Assembly (NCBI RefSeq): GCF_003610495.1
Contig: NZ_RAPK01000007.1
Location: 496,001 to 560,000 of the forward strand
Source of the DNA: Sinobaca qinghaiensis
Lineage (GTDB): Bacteria > Bacillota > Bacilli > Bacillales > Marinococcaceae
Length of the DNA stretch: 64,000 nt
Direction of reading: 5' to 3'
The position numbers and the translations under genes are program-made. Shown here piece after piece: positions 57,778 to 64,000 of the stretch. The notes beneath the pieces are model-generated. The model saw only the letters and a program-made list of their open reading frames with translations. It was not told the origin of the DNA and did not search any database. The stretch's first letter is position 1; every line of letters begins with the position of its first letter.

Positions 57778-58680
57778 TTAGGCTTTAACTTCATTTGCAG
57801 AGTAAATTTTCACACCGTCCTGTACAACTTTCCGGCGGAAGCCGTCCAGCAGCACATTCGTATGATATCCGGGCTTTCCGTCACCGATTATTCGGCCGTC
57901 CACTTTAACAACTGCAATAACTTCTGCAGCCGTTCCGGTTAGAAATACCTCATCTGCTGTATATACATCATGTCTGGTAAAAGGTTCTTCTTTAAGAGTA
58001 TAACCTAATTCTTCAGATAATTCCATAATCGCAGCTCTGGTTATTCCTTCCAGCGCACCAATATAGCCGGGAGGCGTGTACAGCGTATTGTTTCTAATAA
58101 TAAAAATATTGTCTGCAGAACCTTCTGCTACATAGCCTTCGCTGTTTAGCATAAGGGCTTCGCTGACTCCTGCAAGTCCTGCCTCTATCTTAACAAGTAT
58201 ATTATTTAAATAATTTAATGATTTCACTTTCGGACTGAGCACATCCGGGCTGTTTCTCCGGGTGGCCACTGTTACAATATCAAGCCCATTTTCATAAAAT
58301 TCTTTTGGATAAATAGCCAGTTCTTCTGCAATCGCTATAATCTGCGGAGAAGAACATGATGCAGGATCCAGCCCTAGATTTCCGACTCCCCTGGATACAA
58401 CCAGTCTAATATAAGCATCCTGAAGGTCATTCTTACGAAGGGTTTCCAATATAATTTCTGTCATCTCTTCAGAAGAATGGGGAATGTCCAGCATAATCGA
58501 CTTGGCAGAATTATACAACCTCTTTAAATGTTCATCAAGTTTGTATACATTGCCGCTGTAAACCCTGATACCTTCAAATACGCCATCACCATATAGAAAA
58601 CCATGATCATAGACGGAAATTTTGGCATCTTCTTTTTTTACAAATTCGCCGCTTAAATAAATCCACTGATCTTTCATCAT
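57778..58680 (-). CDS. ilvE: Branched-chain amino acid aminotransferase
   Basis: IlvE performs the last transamination to Val, Ile and Leu. The 300-aa class IV PLP enzyme has VYDHGFLYGDGVFEGIRVY, the PLP lysine in SPKVKSLNYLNNI, EGYVAEGSADNIFI and GTAAEVIAVVKVDGR. I start it at ATG 58678-58680, 6 bases after CAGGAG. The in-frame ATG thirteen codons earlier lies on the far arm of a hairpin that would cover that ribosome site. No terminator is seen before the T-box, so it may be co-transcribed with ilvB. Confidence 0.93.
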   Translation of the reverse strand: MMKDQWIYLSGEFVKKEDAKISVYDHGFLYGDGVFEGIRVYSGNVYKLDEHLKRLYNSAKSIMLDIPHSSEEMTEIILETLRKNDLQDAYIRLVVSRGVGNLGLDPASCSSPQIIAIAEELAIYPKEFYENGLDIVTVATRRNSPDVLSPKVKSLNYLNNILVKIEAGLAGVSEALMLNSEGYVAEGSADNIFIIRNNTLYTPPGYIGALEGITRAAIMELSEELGYTLKEEPFTRHDVYTADEVFLTGTAAEVIAVVKVDGRIIGDGKPGYHTNVLLDGFRRKVVQDGVKIYSANEVKA

Positions 58681-58687
58681 TAACCAC

Positions 58688-58726
58688 TCCTGATGTTTGA
58701 ACTCAATATAAGGAACCATCAGGACT
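58688..58726 (-). promoter_or_regulatory. ilvE: Inverted repeat enclosing the ilvE ribosome site
   Basis: On the minus strand CCTGATG and CATCAGG form a perfect 7-bp stem around a 21-base loop. The second arm includes part of the CAGGAG ribosome site. Folding would reduce ilvE translation. Confidence 0.5.
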
Positions 58727-58764
58727 TTGCTTTCAAGTTACATCTTAGACGGTTCTATCTTTTA

Positions 58765-58808
58765 TTTGTACACACGGAAAAGCCAAATGTATTTCCCCTG
58801 TATACAAA
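58765..58808 (-). other. Long hairpin in the ilvE leader
   Basis: TTTGTATACA pairs with TGTGTACAAA (one wobble) on the minus strand, extended by GGGAAA against TTTTCC inside. No T run follows, so it is not a terminator. The function is unknown. Confidence 0.5.
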
Positions 58809-58824
58809 CAGTGCGTTGAAATCC

Positions 58825-58853
58825 ATATTACTCCGTTTGTACTAAAGGGTCAA
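58825..58853 (-). promoter_or_regulatory. ilvE: SigA promoter of ilvE
   Basis: On the minus strand TTGACC (58848-58853), a 17-base spacer and TAATAT (58825-58830). This gives a leader of about 140 bases containing two hairpins. Confidence 0.7.
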
Positions 58854-58954
58854 CCGTTTTTCGTAAATATTTTGACGATTCGTATTACTTTTCATTACAG
58901 CCGGGAAGACTAGCCGGTATGCTCCTAATGTATCCGCTTTTATTATATGTTCAA

Positions 58955-58990
58955 ACAAAAAAGAACAGCATCTGCACAGATGCTGTTCGG
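58955..58990 (-). terminator. Terminator of tRNA-Arg
   Basis: GAACAGCATCTG (58963-58974), loop CA, CAGATGCTGTTC (58977-58988) is followed on the minus strand by six T. Confidence 0.88.
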
Positions 58991-59001
58991 AATATTAGTT
59001 T

Positions 59002-59078
59002 TGGTGTCCCAGGCAGGATTCGAACCTGCGACCGACGCCTTAGAAGGGCGTTGCTCTATCCTGCTGAGCTACTGAGAC
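59002..59078 (-). tRNA. tRNA-Arg (anticodon TCT)
   Basis: The minus strand folds as a 77-base cloverleaf including an encoded CCA. Acceptor arms are GTCTCAG and CTGGGAC (one wobble). The D arm contains AGCTCAGCAGGATAGAGC, the anticodon stem-loop is ACGCC-CTTCTAA-GGCGT with TCT, and the T arm is GCAGG-TTCGAAT-CCTGC. It reads AGA arginine codons. A strong promoter and terminator flank it. Confidence 0.97.
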
Positions 59079-59112
59079 ATTATATGTTCTGTCGTTTTTC
59101 ACGACAAGATTT

Positions 59113-59141
59113 ATATTAATATATCTTCACCATAAAGTCAA
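59113..59141 (-). promoter_or_regulatory. SigA promoter of tRNA-Arg
   Basis: On the minus strand TTGACT (59136-59141), a 17-base spacer and TAATAT (59113-59118), about 35 bases before the tRNA. Confidence 0.8.
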
Positions 59142-59229
59142 TGCTGTTTGTAAAGAAACTTGTAGTTCAATCCAACTATTTAAGCGGAACTGTCCCTTCC
59201 GTATCTCTATTTAGATACGGCGGAACCCA

Positions 59230-59256
59230 GGCATTTTTATTATAGAAAAAAATGCC
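59230..59256 (-). terminator. Possible terminator of the YfcE-like gene
   Basis: GGCATTTTT and AAAAATGCC (9 bp) form a stem across the stop codon at 59240. The T run lies inside the stem, not after it, so termination is uncertain. A second hairpin (59199-59220) lies just downstream without a T run. Confidence 0.35.
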
Positions 59257-59755
59257 CGGACAGCTCTTCTACTTCTTTTCCGGAATACTCTTCATAAAAC
59301 CTCACATTTGCCTCTGTAGGGGCAGGAAATTCTACGAGAGCATATGTTTTCTCCATCCGCGTCCTTGGCATTAATAAACTGCCGGGATTTACAAATAGAC
59401 GGTTTTGGTAGACTTCGGCCGCTGCTATATGACTGTGTCCGCTGCAGACCAGGCTGGCACCGTTTTTTTCTGCCTCTTTCGCTATAGGTTTAATATCGCT
59501 TTTTACGTTCAGCAGATGGCCGTGTGAGGCATATATTGTAATGCCTTCCACTTCAACAGACACCTCCGTAGGAAATTGACCCGGCGTATCCACATTCCCT
59601 TCGACAATATGAATGCCGGAGAGAATTTCGTCATCCCTGAGGAGTTCGGAGTCACCACAGTGAATTACAGTATGGACTTCCTCCCTGTGCCGATCCAATA
59701 CACGCTGCAGTTCTTTTTTGCTTCCATGTGTATCGCTTACGATTAATGCTTTCAT
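59240..59755 (-). CDS. YfcE/MJ0936-type metallophosphoesterase (YsnB)
   Basis: This calcineurin-like phosphodiesterase has a two-metal centre. The 171-aa protein has the metal motifs DTHGSKKE, HCGDSE, GNVD, ASHGH and CSGHSHIA. The family acts on small phosphodiesters in vitro, and the natural substrate is unclear. ATG 59753-59755 lies 6 bases after GGCGGG; the ATG seven codons earlier lies within the rdgB end. It keeps the B. subtilis order rph-ysnA-ysnB. Confidence 0.88.
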   Translation of the reverse strand: MKALIVSDTHGSKKELQRVLDRHREEVHTVIHCGDSELLRDDEILSGIHIVEGNVDTPGQFPTEVSVEVEGITIYASHGHLLNVKSDIKPIAKEAEKNGASLVCSGHSHIAAAEVYQNRLFVNPGSLLMPRTRMEKTYALVEFPAPTEANVRFYEEYSGKEVEELSGHFFL

Positions 59756-59768
59756 TCCATTCCCGCCT

Positions 59769-60362
59769 TTATTCATTCATTGTGTTGGAAATATAGTCTG
59801 CAGCCAGCTTTAACGCTTTGCCACGGTGGCTGATTTCATTTTTCTGTACGCTGGAGAGCTGGGCCATCGTTTTATTGTAGGAGGGCAGAAAAAACACTGG
59901 GTCGTACCCGAATCCGTTAGCGCCTTCTTTTACAGGATGGATGACTCCGTCACAGCTCCCTCTAAACGTGATTGTTTTTTCCCCTGGAACGGCTACTGCA
60001 ATTACACAGACAAATCGTGCCGTTCTTTCTTCCTCGGGAACACCTTTTAGTTCCTGGAGCAGCTTATTTATATTCTCTTCATCGTTTTTTTGAGGACCCG
60101 CATACCGGGCAGAATACACCCCTGGCTCCTGATTGAGGGCGTCCACTTCAAGACCCGAGTCGTCCGCCGCTGCCATGCATCCAAACATCGAAGCGACCGC
60201 TTCTGCTTTTGCTGCAGCATTTTCTTCAAATGTGCTTCCATTTTCGGGGATATCTGCAATATCATAATCAAGAAGTGATTTTACATCCCACCGATCCTGC
60301 AGCATATCGTTGAATTCAGCAATTTTTCCTTTATTTTTTGTAGCAATAATAAGTGTTTTCAT
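59769..60362 (-). CDS. rdgB: XTP/dITP diphosphatase (RdgB/YsnA)
   Basis: RdgB hydrolyses non-canonical purine triphosphates (dITP, XTP) to keep them out of DNA and RNA. The 197-aa HAM1-family protein has IATKNKGKIAEF at its start, ADDSGLEVDAL, GVYSARYAG, FGYDPVF and the C-terminal SHRGKALKLA. ATG 60360-60362 follows AAAGGAAG by 6 bases. It lies immediately after rph (stop at 60364). Confidence 0.95.
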   Translation of the reverse strand: MKTLIIATKNKGKIAEFNDMLQDRWDVKSLLDYDIADIPENGSTFEENAAAKAEAVASMFGCMAAADDSGLEVDALNQEPGVYSARYAGPQKNDEENINKLLQELKGVPEEERTARFVCVIAVAVPGEKTITFRGSCDGVIHPVKEGANGFGYDPVFFLPSYNKTMAQLSSVQKNEISHRGKALKLAADYISNTMNE

Positions 60363-60363
60363 T

Positions 60364-61122
60364 TTATACTTCCTTTGTTTCATCTTTTTTAAAAGGCAGA
60401 ATCTCCTTTAGTGCTTCAGCCTGAACTAAAAAAAGTTCATCCGCTCCCTTTTCAGCCAGATCGAGCATCGCGTTGAGCTGGGCTCTTGAATAGGTGGATT
60501 CTTCTCCGGTTCCCTGCAGTTCTACAAGTTCCCTGTCGCCTGTCATAACAACGTTCATATCAACCAATGCTGCGGCGTCTTCTTCATAGCATAAATCCAG
60601 CAGGGCACGCTCTTCTTTATCAATACCGATTGATACGGCACAGAGGTAGTTGGTTATTGGCAGAGACTTAATTTTCTTTTTCTTCACATGACCCTGCAGC
60701 GCCATAACCATCGCTACATATGCACCCGTTATGGAAGCAGTTCTCGTGCCGCCGTCTGCCTGAATAACATCACAGTCTATCCATATTGTCCGTTCTCCCA
60801 ATACGCTTAAATCTACTACCGATCGCAGAGACCGGCCGATTAAACGTTGAATTTCCATTGTTCTTCCGGTCAATTTTCCTTTTGCTGCTTCTCTAATATT
60901 TCTTTTGGCTGTGGCTCTTGGAAGCATCGAATATTCCGCAGCAATCCAGCCCTTGCCTGAATTTCTTAAAAAAGGAGGCACTCTGTCTTCAATGCTTGCC
61001 GTACAGATTACTTTTGTATCACCGACAGTAATAAGTACAGAACCTTCCGGATGCATTAGATAATCTGTTTCTATCGTTACGGGTCTTAATTCATTTTCTT
61101 GTCTCTGGTCAATACGGAACAT
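60364..61122 (-). CDS. rph: Ribonuclease PH
   Basis: RNase PH trims tRNA 3' ends phosphorolytically. The 252-aa protein has [33 protein letters not shown], the phosphate-site segment [18 protein letters not shown] and [26 protein letters not shown] precedes ATG 61120-61122. It lies 23 bases after murI; gerM, which lies here in B. subtilis, is missing. Confidence 0.97.
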   Translation of the reverse strand: MFRIDQRQENELRPVTIETDYLMHPEGSVLITVGDTKVICTASIEDRVPPFLRNSGKGWIAAEYSMLPRATAKRNIREAAKGKLTGRTMEIQRLIGRSLRSVVDLSVLGERTIWIDCDVIQADGGTRTASITGAYVAMVMALQGHVKKKKIKSLPITNYLCAVSIGIDKEERALLDLCYEEDAAALVDMNVVMTGDRELVELQGTGEESTYSRAQLNAMLDLAEKGADELFLVQAEALKEILPFKKDETKEV

Positions 61123-61145
61123 ACTTTTTCCCCTTTTGCCGCTCT

Positions 61146-61961
61146 CTATTTTTGCGCGCTTGTTTTGCTTAATTGTATTGAATATACAGCCAGTTCATCA
61201 TTTTGCAGCCATTCTTCTGCCATTTCTTTAAACGATTCTGCCGGACCTGTAGTGTAATAAATATTGTCCTCCAGTGCTTCTTCCGAGGCTAAATCGTTGT
61301 TGTAGTGCAGGATGGTGCTAACTTCTCTGGCCGTTTCATCCCCCGAGCTGATTAGGGAGATGTTCTCTCCTACTACTTCCTGAATCAATTCCTGCAGCAG
61401 AGGGTAATGGGTGCATCCAAGAATCATCGTATCAAAAGAGGAAGATAATAACGGCTGGAGCGTATTTGTAATTACCTCAATTGCTTCTTCTTTATCCGTA
61501 TAGCCATTCTCCACCAGGGGAACAAACGGCGGACAGGAAATACTGTCTACCTTTACGTTGGCATTAATCGTATGCAGCGCTTCGTTATAAGCCCCGCTTG
61601 CAATGGTACCCTCTGTACCGATAACAGCTACATGATTGTTCGCCGTCACTTTTAAGGCTGTAATAGCTCCCGGCTGAACTACGCCAATCACCGGAATCGT
61701 AAGCGATTCTTTCACTTCCTCCAGAACTACCGCAGTAGCTGTATTACAGGCAATAATAAGCATTTTTATGTTTTCTTCAAGAAGCCGGTCTATCATTTCC
61801 CATGTATATGCCCTGACTTCTTCAACAGGACGTGGGCCGTAGGGACATCTGGCAGTATCGCCTATGTATACCATCCTCTCCTTAGGAAGCTGTCTTGAGA
61901 TTTCTTTTGCTACAGTGAGGCCTCCCAGCCCCGAATCAATTACTCCAATCGGTCTTTCCAC
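61146..61961 (-). CDS. murI: Glutamate racemase
   Basis: MurI makes D-glutamate for peptidoglycan. The 271-aa protein has [15 protein letters not shown], the catalytic cysteines C72 ([10 protein letters not shown]) and about C184 ([10 protein letters not shown]), and [12 protein letters not shown]. The start is GTG 61959-61961 with GAGGGAAAA upstream. It corresponds to racE in the B. subtilis block. Confidence 0.96.
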   Translation of the reverse strand: MERPIGVIDSGLGGLTVAKEISRQLPKERMVYIGDTARCPYGPRPVEEVRAYTWEMIDRLLEENIKMLIIACNTATAVVLEEVKESLTIPVIGVVQPGAITALKVTANNHVAVIGTEGTIASGAYNEALHTINANVKVDSISCPPFVPLVENGYTDKEEAIEVITNTLQPLLSSSFDTMILGCTHYPLLQELIQEVVGENISLISSGDETAREVSTILHYNNDLASEEALEDNIYYTTGPAESFKEMAEEWLQNDELAVYSIQLSKTSAQK

Positions 61962-61997
61962 ACTTTTCCCTCGTTTTCTGTTAGAAATTGTACATAA

Positions 61998-62468
61998 TTA
62001 TTTTGTATCGGCTGGTTCTTTATCTGCTGTACCTTTTAACTGATTCATTTTTTCCTGAAGAGCTGCCATTCCCTGTTCAATTGACAATACCTCTTCAGGT
62101 GACATTTCAGACAACACGCCTTCTAAATAAATCTGGCGTTCATTAATCACGTCTTTAATAATAACGGTTCCCTTTTCTAAAAGGTGAATTCTTACTACAC
62201 GGCGGTCCTTTGCGTCTTTCACACGTTCTACCAGTTCGTTTTTTTCCATCCGGTCAATCAAATCAGTAGTCGTGCTGCACGCTAAATACATGCGCTGCGA
62301 AAGTTCGCCGATCGTCATATCCCCCTCTTCCTGAAGCCACTGCAGAGCGACAAACTGAGGAGGTGTTATAGGGAATTCATTAAGAATTTCTCTTCCCTTC
62401 TGCTTTACGATGTAGGAAACATGCCGAAGCGACTTTTCGATTTGAGACACTTGCTGTCGATTCACCAC
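61998..62468 (-). CDS. MarR-family transcriptional regulator (YsmB-like)
   Basis: This 156-aa winged-helix regulator has the MarR DNA-binding region ITPPQFVALQWLQEEGDMTIGELSQRMYLACSTTTDLIDRMEKNELVERVKDAKDRRVVRIHLLEKG and helical dimerisation ends. The ligand and targets are unknown. I start it at GTG 62466-62468, 6 bases after GGGAGG; the open frame continues 67 codons upstream through a terminator and is not coding. It lies 36 bases before murI, as ysmB does in B. subtilis. Confidence 0.88.
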   Translation of the reverse strand: MVNRQQVSQIEKSLRHVSYIVKQKGREILNEFPITPPQFVALQWLQEEGDMTIGELSQRMYLACSTTTDLIDRMEKNELVERVKDAKDRRVVRIHLLEKGTVIIKDVINERQIYLEGVLSEMSPEEVLSIEQGMAALQEKMNQLKGTADKEPADTK

Positions 62469-62586
62469 TGTTTTCCTCCCTTCCTTTCGGGTCTCTGTAT
62501 ATTTTCGCTTGTTTCGCTCTTTATTGCAAGTCGTATGAAGCAAAATCAAGCGTGCTGTACCTATCATGTGACGGTTATTGGACATA

Positions 62587-62622
62587 GAAAAAAAGCTGCC
62601 CCCGGAAAGAGGCAGCTTTTTA
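62587..62622. terminator. Terminator of ptsI
   Basis: AAAAGCTGCC (62591-62600) pairs with GGCAGCTTTT (62611-62620), flanked by A and T runs. It lies directly past the ptsI stop at 62623. Confidence 0.88.
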
Positions 62623-64000
62623 TTACATTTCTTCTGTAATAAATCCACGCTTTTGAACCAGCTCAGCAATTTCAGCAGAAGTAGACAGTGTCATCGCTTC
62701 TTCCACTAATGATTCTGCTTCTTTCTTTGAAAGCTGGCGGATCTGGCTTCTTGCCGGAAGTACCGATGTGGCACTCATGCTGAACTCATCGAGCCCAAGT
62801 CCGAGCAGAAGAGGTACAGCTGTTGGTTCTCCAGCCATTTCTCCACACATTCCGGCCCATTTGCCTTCTTTGTGAGCTGCATCGATAACGTTCTTTACGA
62901 GTCTGAGAATCGCCGGATGATACGGCTGGTATAAATGAGCTACCTTTTCGCTCATCCGGTCTGCAGCCATCGTATACTGAATCAAATCGTTTGTTCCAAT
63001 GCTGAAGAAATCTACTTCTTTGGCAAAAATTTCTGCCGCCGCAGCAGTAGATGGAATTTCCACCATGATGCCGATTTCAATGGCATCACTGACTTCAGTG
63101 CCGCCGGCCGTAAGCTCTTCTTTCACTTCCTGTAGAATAGCTTTGGCCTGTCTTACCTCTTCAATAGCAGCTACCATAGGAAACATAATGCTTAATTTCC
63201 CGTAAGCGCTGGCACGTAGAAGAGCTCTCAGCTGTGTTTTGAACATGTCGGTTTTTTCGAGGCAGAGACGGATAGCACGGAAACCGAGAAATGGATTCAT
63301 TTCCTTAGGAAGATCTAAATACGGAAGCTCTTTATCTCCACCTATATCAAGCGTGCGGATAACCACACGTTTGTTATCCATTTTTTCCAAAACAGACTTA
63401 TAAGCTTCAAACTGCTCTTCTTCTGTAGGCAGTTCATCGCGTCCCATATAAAGAAATTCTGTACGGTAAAGGCCGATGCCTTCTGCGCCGTTTGCAAGAA
63501 CACCTTCCATGTCCTGAGGCGTGCCGATATTAGCAGCAAGCTCTACATGATGATCATCTTTCGTTACAGACGTTTCATTAATAAGCTTCGCCCATTCTTC
63601 TTTTTGGCGGGCGAACGCCTCTTTTTTCTCTTTGTATTCCGAAATTGTCTTCTCATCAGGATTAACAAGTACAGTTCCCTCTAATCCGTCAATAATGACA
63701 AAGTCGCCGGTTTGAACAGAAGAAGTAGCTTCTTTTGTTCCAACGACAGCAGCAACTTCCATAGATCTTGCCATGATAGCCGAATGGGAAGTTCTTCCAC
63801 CGATATCGGTGGCGAACCCTTTAATGTAGGCCAGATTAAGCTGTGCTGTGTCAGAAGGAGTCAAGTCTTCTGCAATAATAACTGTTTCTTTATCAATCTC
63901 AGCAAGACTCGTGTTTTCCATGCCAAGCAGATGAAGCAGTACCCGCTTTGATACGTCTTTAATGTCTGCAGCGCGTTCTTTCATGTACTCATTGTCCATG
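62623..64000 (-). CDS. ptsI: Phosphoenolpyruvate-protein phosphotransferase (Enzyme I), 5' end cut by window
   Basis: Enzyme I takes phosphate from PEP and passes it to HPr, the first step of the sugar phosphotransferase system. About 459 residues are present and roughly the first 110 lie beyond the right edge. The phospho-histidine motif [13 protein letters not shown] is intact. So are the PEP-binding barrel segments [40 protein letters not shown] and the Cys motif [10 protein letters not shown]. The usual partner ptsH should lie upstream, outside the window. Confidence 0.96.
   Translation of the reverse strand, partial: MDNEYMKERAADIKDVSKRVLLHLLGMENTSLAEIDKETVIIAEDLTPSDTAQLNLAYIKGFATDIGGRTSHSAIMARSMEVAAVVGTKEATSSVQTGDFVIIDGLEGTVLVNPDEKTISEYKEKKEAFARQKEEWAKLINETSVTKDDHHVELAANIGTPQDMEGVLANGAEGIGLYRTEFLYMGRDELPTEEEQFEAYKSVLEKMDNKRVVIRTLDIGGDKELPYLDLPKEMNPFLGFRAIRLCLEKTDMFKTQLRALLRASAYGKLSIMFPMVAAIEEVRQAKAILQEVKEELTAGGTEVSDAIEIGIMVEIPSTAAAAEIFAKEVDFFSIGTNDLIQYTMAADRMSEKVAHLYQPYHPAILRLVKNVIDAAHKEGKWAGMCGEMAGEPTAVPLLLGLGLDEFSMSATSVLPARSQIRQLSKKEAESLVEEAMTLSTSAEIAELVQKRGFITEEM

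Noticed and set aside
58720-58860. CodY operator before ilvE
   Set aside because: No stretch close to AATTTTCWGAAAATT was found in the leader or promoter, although CodY control of these genes is common.
59199-59220. CCGTATCT/AGATACGG hairpin as the terminator of the YfcE-like gene
   Set aside because: The stem is good but no T run follows on either strand, so I kept it only as a note.

Overview
The window is an ordinary, gene-dense stretch of a Firmicutes chromosome. Gene content and order point to a member of the Bacillaceae. From about 21.5 kb to the end, gene order follows the Bacillus subtilis block ysmB-racE-rph-ysnA-ysnB ... ilv-leu-ysoA-tig-clpX-lonA-ysxC-hemAXCDBL-valS-folC-comC-radC-mreBCD-minCD-rplU-ysxB-rpmA (recalled from knowledge, not searched). 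Several proteins carry very acidic tails or linkers (PstS, MreC, trigger factor), which fits a halophilic or haloalkaliphilic relative. In that block, every slot where B. subtilis has a sporulation or germination gene (gerM, lonB, spoVID/ysxE, spoIIB, spoIVFA/FB, spo0B) is empty or filled by something else. I infer a lineage that has probably lost sporulation. A chemotaxis operon with a SigD-type promoter suggests it is motile.

Layout: 1-0.56 kb, end of a truncated gene plus a YtxH-like membrane/coiled-coil protein (+). 0.59-2.94 kb, queuosine precursor operon queC-queD-queE-queF (-). 3.0-4.0 kb, dcd and an IDEAL-domain protein (-). 4.45-5.67 kb, a KtrA-type K+ channel regulator and an NsrR-type iron-sulfur repressor (+). 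5.7-12.2 kb (-), an unrecognised protein, the Mg2+ channel MgtE, a CPBP protease, a D,D-carboxypeptidase, ResA, a YhfK-like SDR and RodA. 12.46-13.67 kb, a DUF418 membrane protein (+). 13.7-16.6 kb, cheA-cheW-cheY (-). 16.8-21.4 kb, pstS-pstC-pstA-pstB-phoU behind a Pho box (-). 21.5-31.1 kb (-), an MBL hydrolase, rpmA-prp-rplU, RNase G, a 52-aa protein, minD-minC-mreD-mreC-mreB, radC and a prepilin peptidase. 31.2-42.0 kb (-), folC, valS behind a T-box, and the haem operon hemAXCDB plus hemL. 42.2-49.3 kb (-), engB-lonA, clpX, tig and a TPR protein. 49.4-58.7 kb (-), ilvE, a leucine T-box, then ilvB-ilvH-ilvC-leuA-leuB-leuC-leuD. 59.0-64 kb (-), tRNA-Arg, a YfcE-type phosphodiesterase, rdgB, rph, murI, a MarR regulator and truncated ptsI.

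Regulatory signals visible in the sequence link the genes into units. PhoP-type direct repeats with an 11-bp period precede pstS. A PerR-type palindrome overlaps the hemA promoter. A valine T-box (specifier GTC) precedes valS and a leucine T-box (specifier CTC) precedes ilvB. An L21-type leader precedes rplU. Many genes start with GTG or TTG, and one (the carboxypeptidase) appears to start at ATT.

I saw no insertion sequence, prophage, CRISPR array, restriction or defence system, and no clearly novel multi-gene system. The most interesting points are the pattern of sporulation-gene loss with RNase G and a small ORF at the former spoIVF slot, the probable ATT start, the T-box located inside the ilvE-ilv-leu unit, and a few unrecognised proteins.
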